Shown one piece after another: positions 33,399 through 42,283 of a stretch of DNA of 64,000 nt. The position numbers were made by a program, and so were the translations under genes. The notes under the pieces are model-generated. The model saw only the letters and a program-made list of their open reading frames with translations. It was not told where the DNA came from and made no database searches. Source of the stretch: JAIXWP01 sp041391745 (GTDB lineage: Bacteria; Bacteroidota; Bacteroidia; Flavobacteriales_D; Sanyastnellaceae); assembly GCA_041391745.1 (NCBI GenBank), contig JAWKNK010000017.1, positions 5,766 through 69,765 of the forward strand. Direction: 5' to 3'. Position 1 is the stretch's first letter; each line of letters begins with the position of its first letter.

Positions 33399-34991
33399 AT
33401 GAAAAAAACTATCGCTGGCTTGTACAGATTTGTCTTGGCGTGCTCTCTACTCATGGTCACTAACTTCATCCAAGCACAAAAACAACTGCTTCATTCCATC
33501 TATTTTGAAATTGGAAAAAAGGAAATTTCTAATGACGAAAAATCCATCATCAAAGTAAAACTAGAGCAGCTTCATTGCACTCCTTTCAACATAGAGTTAC
33601 ATTCTTTTGCTGATTCAACAGGCAATGCAGAAAGTAATTTTCAACTTTCCAAAGAGCGGGCTTCAAATGTGAAGGATGTTCTTACTTCATTCAAATTATG
33701 CGACGGATCTACCATTGACATCAAAGCATTTGGCGAAACCGAGACAGCCGTTTTTGCCAAGAAATATGTTACTCTAGGAGAGTACAGACGAGTCGATATT
33801 TTAGTGTCATGCGCTGTTGAGCCATTGATTGATTCAACTGCACCAGATGAACTGGTAGAAGATGACGACAGCAATGCACAAGACATCAGAGAACTTTATG
33901 CGCAATTGAGCCCTGAGAAGGAAATATTCACTATAGATCCTACCATTGATAATACCATTCGTTGCAAGCATAAAACGGTCATATACATTCCTGCGAATAC
34001 ACTTACTATAGACAATCAGTTGGCTAAGGACGAAATAGCAATTAGCGTATTGGTCTGTAGAACTACAGCAGAAATGATTGCTGCAAATCTAACTACACAA
34101 ACCACAAATAATCGCACCTTGCGCACACTTGGCATGGTTTACATCGATGCTTTTGACAGCAAAGGTAATCGTGCAGAAATTATAGGTAATGGCGCAATAG
34201 ATATAGCCATGCCCACCAATGAAGACACTTCAGAAGCTCAACTTTTTGAAGGTGAAAGTGCGGAAAGAGGAAATGTAAAATGGTTGCCTCAAGGAAGTGA
34301 CTTGATCATTTATCCAATGGGTTCGTTAATTGCGACAAAAAATATTGATGTGCCAGGTCGCTGCAATACCTTTTGGTGTCGCTTTTGGAAAAATTTATTT
34401 CCCGATAAATCAATTACAAAAAAAGATGGAGTGAGCCGCGGTATCACCTTTACGTCTGAGGGATACTCAGCAGTCTTACTGAACAGCATTAAACAGATGG
34501 AACTCGATTCCTTATATAAAAAATACGACGTAAAAGATTACTGGAGTCTTCAGAAGAAAATGAAAGATGAACGCATTGAAAAACTAGAATCCGGCTATCT
34601 GAACGCAGATATTCCAATGGAAGATGTAAATTTTTACATCATGAACGTTGCTCGGTTCGGTTGGGCCAACTGTGACGTATTTAGTAGAATGGGGAATGGA
34701 CCGAAAGAAGAAATATATGTTCTGGAACAACCGTCAAAATCGGTAGACTGTAAAATCATCTATAAAAAGGAAAATATCATTCTACCCTTAATCTCAAATA
34801 GCGGAAAATACGAGATACAAAACATTCCAGTTGGAGTGAGATTATCAATTATTGTATTCAAATATGAAAATAATGAAGCTTATGCTTACATCGATGAAGT
34901 GACTATGCAAAAGAATGGACTCGAAGTAAAACCTGAATACAAAAAATACTCCATGTTAGAACTAAAAGAAGCGCTGTTACAGCTAAATTAA
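33399..34991 (+). CDS. secreted protein with N-terminal OmpA-like domain and unknown C-terminal part
   Basis: This 530-residue exported protein has a signal peptide ending FIQAQ. An OmpA-like domain lies at the N-terminus (about residues 30-150: IYFEIGKKEISNDE...IELHSFADSTGNAESNFQLSKERASNVKDVL...EYRRVDILV), whereas the domain is normally C-terminal. Residues ~185-290 resemble the beta domain common in Bacteroidota surface proteins (VIYIPANTLTI...MIAANLTTQTTNNRTLRTLGMVYIDAFDSKGN). The last 230 residues are unrecognised, with WCRFWKNLF and a terminal carboxypeptidase-regulatory-like beta segment. The role is probably cell-envelope anchoring. Its expression may be attenuated by the terminator upstream. 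Confidence 0.72.
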   Translation: MKKTIAGLYRFVLACSLLMVTNFIQAQKQLLHSIYFEIGKKEISNDEKSIIKVKLEQLHCTPFNIELHSFADSTGNAESNFQLSKERASNVKDVLTSFKLCDGSTIDIKAFGETETAVFAKKYVTLGEYRRVDILVSCAVEPLIDSTAPDELVEDDDSNAQDIRELYAQLSPEKEIFTIDPTIDNTIRCKHKTVIYIPANTLTIDNQLAKDEIAISVLVCRTTAEMIAANLTTQTTNNRTLRTLGMVYIDAFDSKGNRAEIIGNGAIDIAMPTNEDTSEAQLFEGESAERGNVKWLPQGSDLIIYPMGSLIATKNIDVPGRCNTFWCRFWKNLFPDKSITKKDGVSRGITFTSEGYSAVLLNSIKQMELDSLYKKYDVKDYWSLQKKMKDERIEKLESGYLNADIPMEDVNFYIMNVARFGWANCDVFSRMGNGPKEEIYVLEQPSKSVDCKIIYKKENIILPLISNSGKYEIQNIPVGVRLSIIVFKYENNEAYAYIDEVTMQKNGLEVKPEYKKYSMLELKEALLQLN

Positions 34992-35335
34992 GCTTCCATT
35001 TCAACGCTCACTGCGCGCACTTGTCCGCCCATCGGAGCGTTGATTTTAGTGATACGCACTTTGCATTTCTCCATTTTTGGAAATGTACTTTTCAGTCGTG
35101 TATGAATTTTTAGAAGAACAGTTTCAATGAGCTTCGCAGGAACGGCCATTTCAGTATAAACAATTTCCTTTACCTCAACGTAATCAATTGTTTTGCTTAA
35201 ATCGTCTTCCTGCGCAGCTTCCATGAAATCATAATGCATATCCACATCAACTGTATACTCTCCGCCAATCACCGTCTCCTCTGCCCAACATCCGTGATGA
35301 GCATAAACGTGAATATCATGCAATCGAATGATCAT
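34988..35335 (-). CDS. folB: dihydroneopterin aldolase
   Basis: FolB converts 7,8-dihydroneopterin to 6-hydroxymethyl-dihydropterin in folate synthesis. The 115-residue sequence matches the family: IRLHDIHVYAHHGCWAEETVIGGEYTVDVDM, TIDYVEVKEIV, AKLIETVLLKI and the C-terminal KINAPMGGQVRAVSVEME. It overlaps the end of the plus-strand OmpA-type gene by 4 nt and follows gltX by 14 nt. Confidence 0.93.
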   Translation of the reverse strand: MIIRLHDIHVYAHHGCWAEETVIGGEYTVDVDMHYDFMEAAQEDDLSKTIDYVEVKEIVYTEMAVPAKLIETVLLKIHTRLKSTFPKMEKCKVRITKINAPMGGQVRAVSVEMEA

Positions 35336-35349
35336 TCGGTTTTTATCTA

Positions 35350-36873
35350 TTAATCATTAGCAGCAATTCCTGCAGCAATTCTCTTTTTCGTTTCTTCCTT
35401 ACCAATCAACGCGGCAACCTCTGAGCTAGCTGGACCTGTCAAAATTCCTGTCAAACAAATTCTAAACAATGGCATCACTGCACCCATCCCCAATCCTTTC
35501 TCTGTGATAAATTCTTTGAATTTTGCTTCAATCGTTGGCGCTGTAAAATCTTCGATTGTATCGATCGTGTTCGCCCAGTCTGCCATCAAAGCACCGCTCT
35601 CTCCCTTCTTCCATTTTTTAGCCACAGCATCAGCGTCGTAAGCTGTAGGCGCTGCAAATAAAAATGTACCTTCCAATAAATCTGGAATAAACACAGCGCG
35701 CTCTTTCATCAATTCACAAACACCCGCCAAATAAGCTACTGAAAGATCATATCCTTTCTCTTTCACCATCGGCTGAATCATTGCTGCCAACTCTTCATTT
35801 GGAGTTGCTCTCAAATATTGTTGATTGAACCACTTCGTTTTTTCTGGATCGAATTTACTTCCGCTCTTACCAATTCTTTCAATAGAAAAGGCTTCTACCA
35901 TTTCTTCTTTGGTAAAAATTTCTTGGTTATTGCTTGGTGCCCAACCTAGAAGCAAAAGCATATTTACAAATGCTGCTGGAAAATATCCTCTTTCTCTATA
36001 ACCGCTAGATTGTTCTCCTGTTGTTGGATCTTGCCAATTGAGTGGAAATACAGGGAACCCAAGACGGTCACCATCACGCTTACTCAATTTTCCATTACCG
36101 TCTGGTTTTAGAATTAGTGGTAAGTGTGCAAACTCTGGAGCTTCCCATTCGAATGCGCGGTACATCATTACGTGCAACGGCGCAGAAGGCAACCACTCTT
36201 CTCCTCGAATCACGTGAGTGATTTCCATGGTGTGATCATCTACGATGTTCGCCAAGTGATAAGTTGGCATTCCATCACTTTTGAAAAGCACTTTATCGTC
36301 CAATTCATTGGTGTTGAACACTACCCAACCACGAATCATATCGTGAAATCTCACTTCTTCATTTCTTGGCATTTTAAAACGCACCACGAAAGGATCGCCA
36401 TTGGCAATGCGCTTTTCTACCTCGTCAGCAGGCAGCGTAAGCGAATTTTTCATCGTGTTTCTTGAAATGCTATTGTATTGCCAGTTCGGCATTTTTGCCA
36501 ATTCCGCTTGTTTGCGAATGGCATCCAATTCTTCTGAAGTATCGAACGCGTAGTAAGCCCATCCTTTGCTGATGAGTTCTTCGGCATATGCGCGATACAT
36601 TGGCTTACGCTCACTTTGACGGTAAGGTCCGTGCGGCCCGCCGTATGAAACACCTTCATTTGGTTCTATTCCGCACCACTTCAATGCTTCAATGATATAA
36701 TCTTCCGCACCAGGTACAAAACGCCCTTGGTCGGTATCTTCTATACGCAATAGGAAATCTCCGCCGTGTTTTTTGGCGAATAAGTAATTGTAAAGGGCAG
36801 TACGCACCCCACCCATGTGTAATGGTCCAGTAGGACTTGGGGCAAAACGAACACGAACTCTTTTATCTGACAT
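35350..36873 (-). CDS. gltX: glutamate--tRNA ligase
   Basis: GltX charges tRNA-Glu. The 507-residue class I synthetase has the HIGH equivalent in PSPTGPLHMGGVRTAL and the KMSKS equivalent as GKLSKRDGDRLGFP, with a C-terminal anticodon-binding helical domain. The zinc-ligand cysteines found in some GltX proteins are not apparent. The upstream -7-like box is TATCTTCG (36903-36896), 22 nt from the ATG. Confidence 0.97.
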   Translation of the reverse strand: MSDKRVRVRFAPSPTGPLHMGGVRTALYNYLFAKKHGGDFLLRIEDTDQGRFVPGAEDYIIEALKWCGIEPNEGVSYGGPHGPYRQSERKPMYRAYAEELISKGWAYYAFDTSEELDAIRKQAELAKMPNWQYNSISRNTMKNSLTLPADEVEKRIANGDPFVVRFKMPRNEEVRFHDMIRGWVVFNTNELDDKVLFKSDGMPTYHLANIVDDHTMEITHVIRGEEWLPSAPLHVMMYRAFEWEAPEFAHLPLILKPDGNGKLSKRDGDRLGFPVFPLNWQDPTTGEQSSGYRERGYFPAAFVNMLLLLGWAPSNNQEIFTKEEMVEAFSIERIGKSGSKFDPEKTKWFNQQYLRATPNEELAAMIQPMVKEKGYDLSVAYLAGVCELMKERAVFIPDLLEGTFLFAAPTAYDADAVAKKWKKGESGALMADWANTIDTIEDFTAPTIEAKFKEFITEKGLGMGAVMPLFRICLTGILTGPASSEVAALIGKEETKKRIAAGIAAND

Positions 36874-36895
36874 AGCGCTCTAATTAAATCGAGCG

Positions 36896-36903
36896 CGAAG
36901 ATA
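36896..36903 (-). promoter_or_regulatory. variant -7 box TATCTTCG before gltX
   Basis: The minus-strand TATCTTCG differs from TAnnTTTG at one position and lies 22 nt before the ATG. The same eight bases, followed by GC/CC, stand 24 nt before leuS and 19 nt before the second exbB. Confidence 0.4.
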
Positions 36904-36908
36904 GTGAA

Positions 36909-37472
36909 TCAAATCGTCATGATGTCCTTGTCTTTTGCAGCAAGAACTTCATCTACTCTTTTGTTGTATCTATCTACTACCTCTTGAACTTTCGTTTCGC
37001 CCGTTTTAGCTTCATCTTCAGGAAGTCCGTCTTTTTGGGCTTGTTTGATAAAGTCGATGGCTTCTTTACGTGCATTACGGATGCTCACCTTCGCGTGTTC
37101 GCCTTCTGCATGCGACTTTTTAGAAAGTTCCTTACGGCGTTCTTCCGTAAGCATTGGTACAGAAATAATGATGATTTCACCGTTATTTTGAGGGTTGAGG
37201 CCAAGATTTGCCTCAAGAATTGCTTTACAAATAGGATCCAACATGTTCTTCTCCCAAGCCTGAATATTCAGTGTTCTAGCATCTGGAGTAGAGACGTTGG
37301 CCACATTTTTTAGTGGCGTTGGAGAACCATAATAGTCAACTTTCACGCTGTCCAACATTGAAGGGCTTGCCTTACCTGCACGGATTTTATTCAATTCAAA
37401 CTCTAAGTGAGAAATTGCCTTTTCCATTGCTGCTGTGGCCTCTTCAAGGGCCATCTTTACTTCTTCTGACAT
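36909..37472 (-). CDS. frr: ribosome recycling factor
   Basis: RRF splits post-termination ribosomes together with EF-G. The 187-residue sequence has the family pattern: AISHLEFELNKIRAGKASPSMLDSVKVDYYGSPTPL, DARTLNIQAWEKNMLDPICKAI, and VSVPMLTEERRKEL-type strands (ISVPMLTEERRKELSKK). It lies between gltX and pyrH; pyrH-frr adjacency is a common bacterial arrangement. Confidence 0.97.
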   Translation of the reverse strand: MSEEVKMALEEATAAMEKAISHLEFELNKIRAGKASPSMLDSVKVDYYGSPTPLKNVANVSTPDARTLNIQAWEKNMLDPICKAILEANLGLNPQNNGEIIIISVPMLTEERRKELSKKSHAEGEHAKVSIRNARKEAIDFIKQAQKDGLPEDEAKTGETKVQEVVDRYNKRVDEVLAAKDKDIMTI

Positions 37473-37517
37473 ATTTACGGTCGTTTAATTCGGTGGTCGA
37501 AAGTAATAAAATTTTAA

Positions 37518-38228
37518 TTACCCAAAATCTACAAGGGTTCCCACGGTTTCCCCACTCACCAACTTCACAAGATTTCCTTCCTTGTTCATATCAAATACAA
37601 TGATTGGAAGTTTATTTTCATTACAAAGAGTGAAAGCGGTCATATCCATCACATTGAGATTCTTCTGAAACACCTCTTCAAAACTCACTCTTTCATATTT
37701 CGTAGCTGTTGGATCCTTTTCTGGATCTGCTGTATAGATACCATCTACACGTGTTCCTTTCAAAATCACATCAGCTTCAATTTCAATTGCTCTCAATGAA
37801 GCTGCAGTATCTGTAGTAAAAAATGGATTTCCAGTTCCTGAACCAAAGATGACTACGCGACCTTTCTCTAAGTGGCGCACAGCGCGGCGCTTAATGAATG
37901 GCTCAGCAATGGTTTTCATTTCGATGGCTGACTGGAGTCTCGTATGCACTCCTGCAGTTTCTAAAGCCGACTGAAGTGCCATTGAGTTGATCATAGTAGC
38001 GAGCATACCCATGTAATCACCTTGCGTTCTTTCCATTCCACCTTGCTCGGCTTGAACACCGCGGAAAATATTTCCGCCACCAATTACAATCGCCACTTGA
38101 ACTCCTGCTTCCCACACTTTCTTAATTTCTTCAGCGTACTTGATGAGGCGATTGTTGTCAATTCCGAATTGTTTATCACCCATTAGCGCTTCACCGCTGA
38201 GTTTAAGAAGAATGCGATTGTATTTCAT
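37518..38228 (-). CDS. pyrH: UMP kinase
   Basis: PyrH phosphorylates UMP to UDP using ATP, feeding pyrimidine nucleotide synthesis. The 236-residue amino-acid-kinase fold shows RILLKLSGEALMG, VAIVIGGGNIFRG, DYMGMLATMINSMAL, and the conserved IFGSGTGNPFFTTDTAA. It is followed by frr after 45 nt. Confidence 0.97.
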   Translation of the reverse strand: MKYNRILLKLSGEALMGDKQFGIDNNRLIKYAEEIKKVWEAGVQVAIVIGGGNIFRGVQAEQGGMERTQGDYMGMLATMINSMALQSALETAGVHTRLQSAIEMKTIAEPFIKRRAVRHLEKGRVVIFGSGTGNPFFTTDTAASLRAIEIEADVILKGTRVDGIYTADPEKDPTATKYERVSFEEVFQKNLNVMDMTAFTLCNENKLPIIVFDMNKEGNLVKLVSGETVGTLVDFG

Positions 38229-38291
38229 AATTTTATTGTAGAATGCGCGGCAAATATAATTTGTATTGTTGTCAATAGCACGCTCTGTGTA

Positions 38292-38948
38292 TTAAAGTTG
38301 AACTTCAGGAATATCTCCTGACACAATTAATTTGCCCGCAGTTTTTTCTTTAATTTCTTCTACCGTAACACCGGGGGCTCTCTCAAGCAAATGGAATGCG
38401 CCATCTTTTACTTCAAGCACAGCCAAATCTGTTACTATCTTCTTCACACATTTTACGCCCGTAAGTGGTAAAGAACATGAAGGTAGCAACTTTGAATTTC
38501 CTGCTTTGTCGCAATGTTGCATCGCCACAATGATATTCTCGGCACTCGCTACGAGGTCCATTGCTCCACCCATTCCCTTGACCATTTTACCTGGAATTTT
38601 CCAATTGGCGATGTCGCCATTTTCACTCACTTCCATTGCACCTAAAATGGTGAGGTTTACTTTTCGTGCGCGTATCATTCCGAAGCTTACGGCGCTATCG
38701 AAAAAAACGCTTCCTGGCAAGGTTGTAATGGTTTGTTTTCCTGCATTGATTAAATCTGCATCTTCCTCTCCTGCCACAGGAAACGGTCCCATACCGAGCA
38801 GGCCATTTTCACTTTGCAGCACCACATCAATTCCTTCTGGAATGTAATTCGCCACAAGCGTAGGAATGCCGATGCCTAGATTTACATACATGCCATCTTC
38901 CACTTCTCGTGCAATTCGCTTTGCTATTCCGTTTTTATCTAAAGCCAT
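38292..38948 (-). CDS. scoB: 3-oxoacid CoA-transferase subunit B
   Basis: This is the beta subunit of succinyl-CoA:3-ketoacid (acetoacetate) CoA-transferase, used for ketone-body or butanoate metabolism. The 218-residue sequence has the catalytic glutamate in VLQSENGLLGMGPFP and the family segments YVNLGIGIPTLVANY, GAMEVSENGDIANWKIPGK and GKSKLLPSCSLPLTGVKCV (GNSKLLPS here). It lies downstream of scoA, separated by an unusual 155-nt spacer with a hairpin and a G-tract array. Confidence 0.95.
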   Translation of the reverse strand: MALDKNGIAKRIAREVEDGMYVNLGIGIPTLVANYIPEGIDVVLQSENGLLGMGPFPVAGEEDADLINAGKQTITTLPGSVFFDSAVSFGMIRARKVNLTILGAMEVSENGDIANWKIPGKMVKGMGGAMDLVASAENIIVAMQHCDKAGNSKLLPSCSLPLTGVKCVKKIVTDLAVLEVKDGAFHLLERAPGVTVEEIKEKTAGKLIVSGDIPEVQL

Positions 38949-38980
38949 TTTTTCTAATTTTTTTATTTAACTCCCAAGTA

Positions 38981-39024
38981 ATGCTTCTTTCGATACTCGA
39001 GCTTCGCTCGAACTCAAGAAGCAT
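38981..39024. repeat. 44-bp near-perfect hairpin between scoA and scoB
   Basis: The outer arms ATGCTTCTT (38981-38989) and AAGAAGCAT (39016-39024) and the inner arms TCGAGC (38997-39002) and GCTCGA (39006-39011), with loop TTC, form a REP-like stem-loop. It lies 33 nt before the scoB start in the sense of transcription and has no T-run, so it is more likely a stability or processing element than a terminator. Confidence 0.6.
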
Positions 39025-39030
39025 CTCCAA

Positions 39031-39099
39031 CCCCAAACCCCCATCCCCAATCTCCCAACTCCCATTCTCCCTTCTCCCAACCCCTATCTCCTCACCCCC
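39031..39099 (-). repeat. G-tract array (potential G-quadruplex) in the scoA-scoB spacer
   Basis: On the minus (coding) strand nine runs of three to five G are separated mostly by 2-5 nt, in a window that is otherwise AT-rich. Four consecutive runs satisfy the usual G3+N1-7 quadruplex pattern several times over. The array would be carried in the mRNA between the two cistrons. Confidence 0.6.
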
Positions 39100-39103
39100 A
39101 ACT

Positions 39104-39799
39104 CTACCTCGTCGTTCTTTGTTCGATTCGTTTTTCGAATTTTTCTCCTTTAAAAATGCGGTGAACATATATACCTGGAGTGTGAATCATATCAGGATCT
39201 AATTCTCCTGGCTCAACCAATTCTTCCACTTCGGCAATGGTGATTTTACCCGCCATGGCCATCATAGGATTGAAGTTTCGAGCCGTAGCTTTAAAAATAA
39301 GATTCCCCATTGTGTCGCCTTTCCAAGCTTTCACAATTGCAAAGTCCGAATCAAATGCATATTCCATCAAGTAATCACGACCGTTGAAATTGCGTACTTC
39401 TTTGCCTTCTGCTACTTCGGTACCTACTCCTGCTGGAGTAAATATTGCTGGCATTCCATATCCAGCTGCCATGCATCGCGTGGCCAATGTACCTTGAGGT
39501 ACCAATTCTACTTCCAACTCTCCGCTCAACATTTGACGCTCAAACTCTGCATTCTCACCTACATATGAGCTGATCATTTTCTTTACTTGCTTTTGTTGAA
39601 GCAAAAGTCCCAATCCAAAATCATCCACTCCAGCATTGTTCGAAATGCAGGTCAAATTCTTCACCCCCATTTTCACCAACTGAGCAATGGAATTTTCTGG
39701 AATACCACAGAGTCCAAATCCACCTATCATTAAGGTCATTCCATCTGTTATTCCTTTGCATGCTTCTTCAGCATTCTTTACTACTTTATTTATCGGCAT
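39104..39799 (-). CDS. scoA: 3-oxoacid CoA-transferase subunit A
   Basis: This is the alpha subunit of succinyl-CoA:3-ketoacid CoA-transferase. The 231-residue protein shows the CoA-transferase glycine motif GMTLMIGGFGLCGIPENSI, CISNNAGVDDFGLGLLL, SYVGENAEFERQML, ELVPQGTLATRCMAAGYGMPAIFTPAGVGT, and the typical end KGEKFEKRIEQRTTR. It starts 4 nt after the PBP gene and may be read through from it. Confidence 0.95.
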   Translation of the reverse strand: MPINKVVKNAEEACKGITDGMTLMIGGFGLCGIPENSIAQLVKMGVKNLTCISNNAGVDDFGLGLLLQQKQVKKMISSYVGENAEFERQMLSGELEVELVPQGTLATRCMAAGYGMPAIFTPAGVGTEVAEGKEVRNFNGRDYLMEYAFDSDFAIVKAWKGDTMGNLIFKATARNFNPMMAMAGKITIAEVEELVEPGELDPDMIHTPGIYVHRIFKGEKFEKRIEQRTTR

Positions 39800-39802
39800 C
39801 TT

Positions 39803-42245
39803 TTAAATATTATTGATCGTTACCTTCAAATTCCACCTCTCTTCGGTTTCGTGTAATTCTCCATCCCAGACTTCAGGATCTTCAAGCCATATATCCGACA
39901 TATCATTAATCCTGCTCCTCCGGTATTGTTCTGCTTTTTGGATGTAGTCATCATATCCTTCAGGCTTTTCAAAATCTCCTTTGGTGATTTTCACTTTCGT
40001 GTCTCCATATAATTTTTTCATGTAGTATCCGTAAATGGGGAGCCCGGTGTTGGCTCTGTCCAAGCGCAGTGGATGCGAAACGAACTGTAGGATCTTGCGC
40101 TCCCACCCAAACGCCAGTTACTAATTCTGAGTGATACCCATGAACCAGCCGTCGGTATTATTTTGTGTTGTTCCTGTTTTACCTGCAGTAGGATATGTGA
40201 TACCGCCGTAAGGTCTTGAAGTGGCTCTCAGTCGAACACCAGTTCCGGAACCACAGCTACCATCGATTACAGCTTTCATCATACTCACCATTTGGAATGC
40301 TACATTTGGATCAAGTGCTTGTTCAATCACTGGATCTGCCTCATAGATCACCGTTCCATTTTTGTCTTCAATTCGTGTGATGAAAGTAGGTTCGATATAA
40401 ACTCCATCATTTGCAAATGTGGACATTGCTCCAACCATTTCAAACAATGGTAATTCAGCAACCCCAAGTGACAATGAAGGCACAGCAGGAAGGTTCGAAC
40501 GAATTCCCATTTTCTTCGCAAGGTGCACAACATTATCTACTCCGTACTGATCGATCAATCGTGCGCTTACCGTGTTCACGGAATTTGCAAGCGCGCATCG
40601 CATGGTGTAGTCTTGGTATTTTCCATCACTGTTTTGTGGACACCAATTTCCGATGCAGAACTTCTGACCATTGATAACTTCTGAAGGACGGTTGCCCATT
40701 CTCAATGCTGTAGCATAAACTCATGGTTTGAAAGTAGAACCTACTTGTCTTCGCGATTGGTATACATTATCGTATTTGAAATACTTAAAATCAATTCCGC
40801 CTACCCAAGCTTTTACGTGTCCGGTGCTTGGTTCCACGCTCATCAATGAAGCATGTAGAATTGCCTTGTGATACTTGATGCTATCTAATGGTGAAAGAAG
40901 CGTGTCCTTGTATCCTCCATGCGCGTATACGCGCATGCTCACAGGAGTATTAAATACTTTCGTGATTCCTGCTTCGTCAAATTTTTCCCATTCATGTCCG
41001 CAACCACCTTCTGATTCTTGGCAAACAAAATATTCTTTTCCATCTCTTCTGATAGATGAGATAAAACGTTTTGGTCTTTTACATTCAGGACAAAGGCTTC
41101 CTACCAGCGATTTGTGTCGGTCGCTTTCGTTTACGGCAAATTGTAAAATTCGATTTTTATCCTTATCCGAAATTCCGTTGTAGAATGGATAATTATCTTC
41201 TTTTCTTCTTTTTAAATCTTTGGAGAATGCCGCTTGCAATTCTTTGCCGAGGTGCTCTTCCACCGCCCATTCCGCGTGTTGCTGCATTCTCGAATCCAGC
41301 GTGGTGTATATCTTCAATCCATCTTTATAAACGTCATAGCCCGAGCCATCGCTTTTGTGTCGAATCAATTCACCATCATCATTTTTTTCATTTAAAATGT
41401 CATTGACCCTAGCACGCAAAACATCTCTGAAGTATGGAGCCAATCCTTCGTCATGACTTACACGCTGAAAATTAATTCCCATTGGAGCGGTGCGCAGACT
41501 ATCATAATCTTCTTCTGATAGATATCCATACTTCACCATTTGGTTCAGCACTACTTCCCTTCTTTTGATGACACGTGTAGTGTCCTTTTTCATCGGATTA
41601 AATCGAGAAGGATTTTGTAGCATTCCCACCAGCATTGCTGACTGTTCTATATTGAGTGAATCTGGAATGGTATTGAAATAAACGCGTGCAGCCGATTTTA
41701 CACCTACAGCTTGATAAAGGAAATCGACCTGATTGAGGTACATCGTCAAGATTTCATCCTTGGTGTACATGCGCTCGATACGCGCAGCAATAATCATTTC
41801 ACGAACTTTTTGCCAAATCCGTGTTACGATACCTACATTCTCAAAATCTTCTGTAAACTGCTGTTTCGCCAACTGTTGGGTGAGTGTACTTGCGCCACCA
41901 TCTCTTCCCAACTTCACTACTGCTCTGGTCAACCCTTTAAAATCAATCCGCTGTGTTCTTTGAATCGTGCGTCCTCTGTAGCGATAAGCGCATTCACCAT
42001 GTGGGTAGGCAAATTTTCAAACCGAACGTCCGATCGGTTTTCACGGTAGTATGTTCCTAGAATTTTTCCATCCCTGAAATGACCTCAGTGGCAAGATTGA
42101 TTTTCGGATTCACCAGCGCTTCTACATTGGGCAATCCGCTGTTCATGGCAATCACCACGTAGCGATAGCAATTAATAAGGCGAAAGACCTAAAAGCCATA
42201 ACTGGCGACCGTAATTTTTCTGAGGTTTTTTCTTAGTACTCCATA
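39803..42245 (-). CDS. penicillin-binding protein 1A-type transglycosylase/transpeptidase (broken in several places)
   Basis: This class A PBP polymerises and crosslinks peptidoglycan. Recognisable pieces in order are an N-terminal anchor region (near 42180-42120) and GT51 motifs DARFKEHSGID (about 41970) and GGASTLTQQLAKQ. The transpeptidase site STFKP ends at a TGA (40721) where the sequence would continue in frame as VYATALRMGNRPSE. SVN (ANSVNTVSARL) and KTGT (AGKTGTTQNN) follow, and the C-terminal TGLPIYGYYMKKLYG closes the gene. Breaks lie near 41935-42060, 40721 (in-frame stop), 40123 (aattagta, one T short) and about 40065. The start near 42245 is approximate. A gene this important with mixed small errors points to poor consensus. 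Confidence 0.82.
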
Positions 42246-42283
42246 TAGCTCGAACGAATCTTCTTCAAATGTATTTCAGGCAG

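Noticed and set aside
40715..40725. Stop-codon readthrough (recoded TGA) in the PBP transpeptidase domain
   Set aside because: The TGA is in frame with the rest of the domain, but several ordinary frameshifts lie close by in the same gene, so poor consensus explains it better than recoding.
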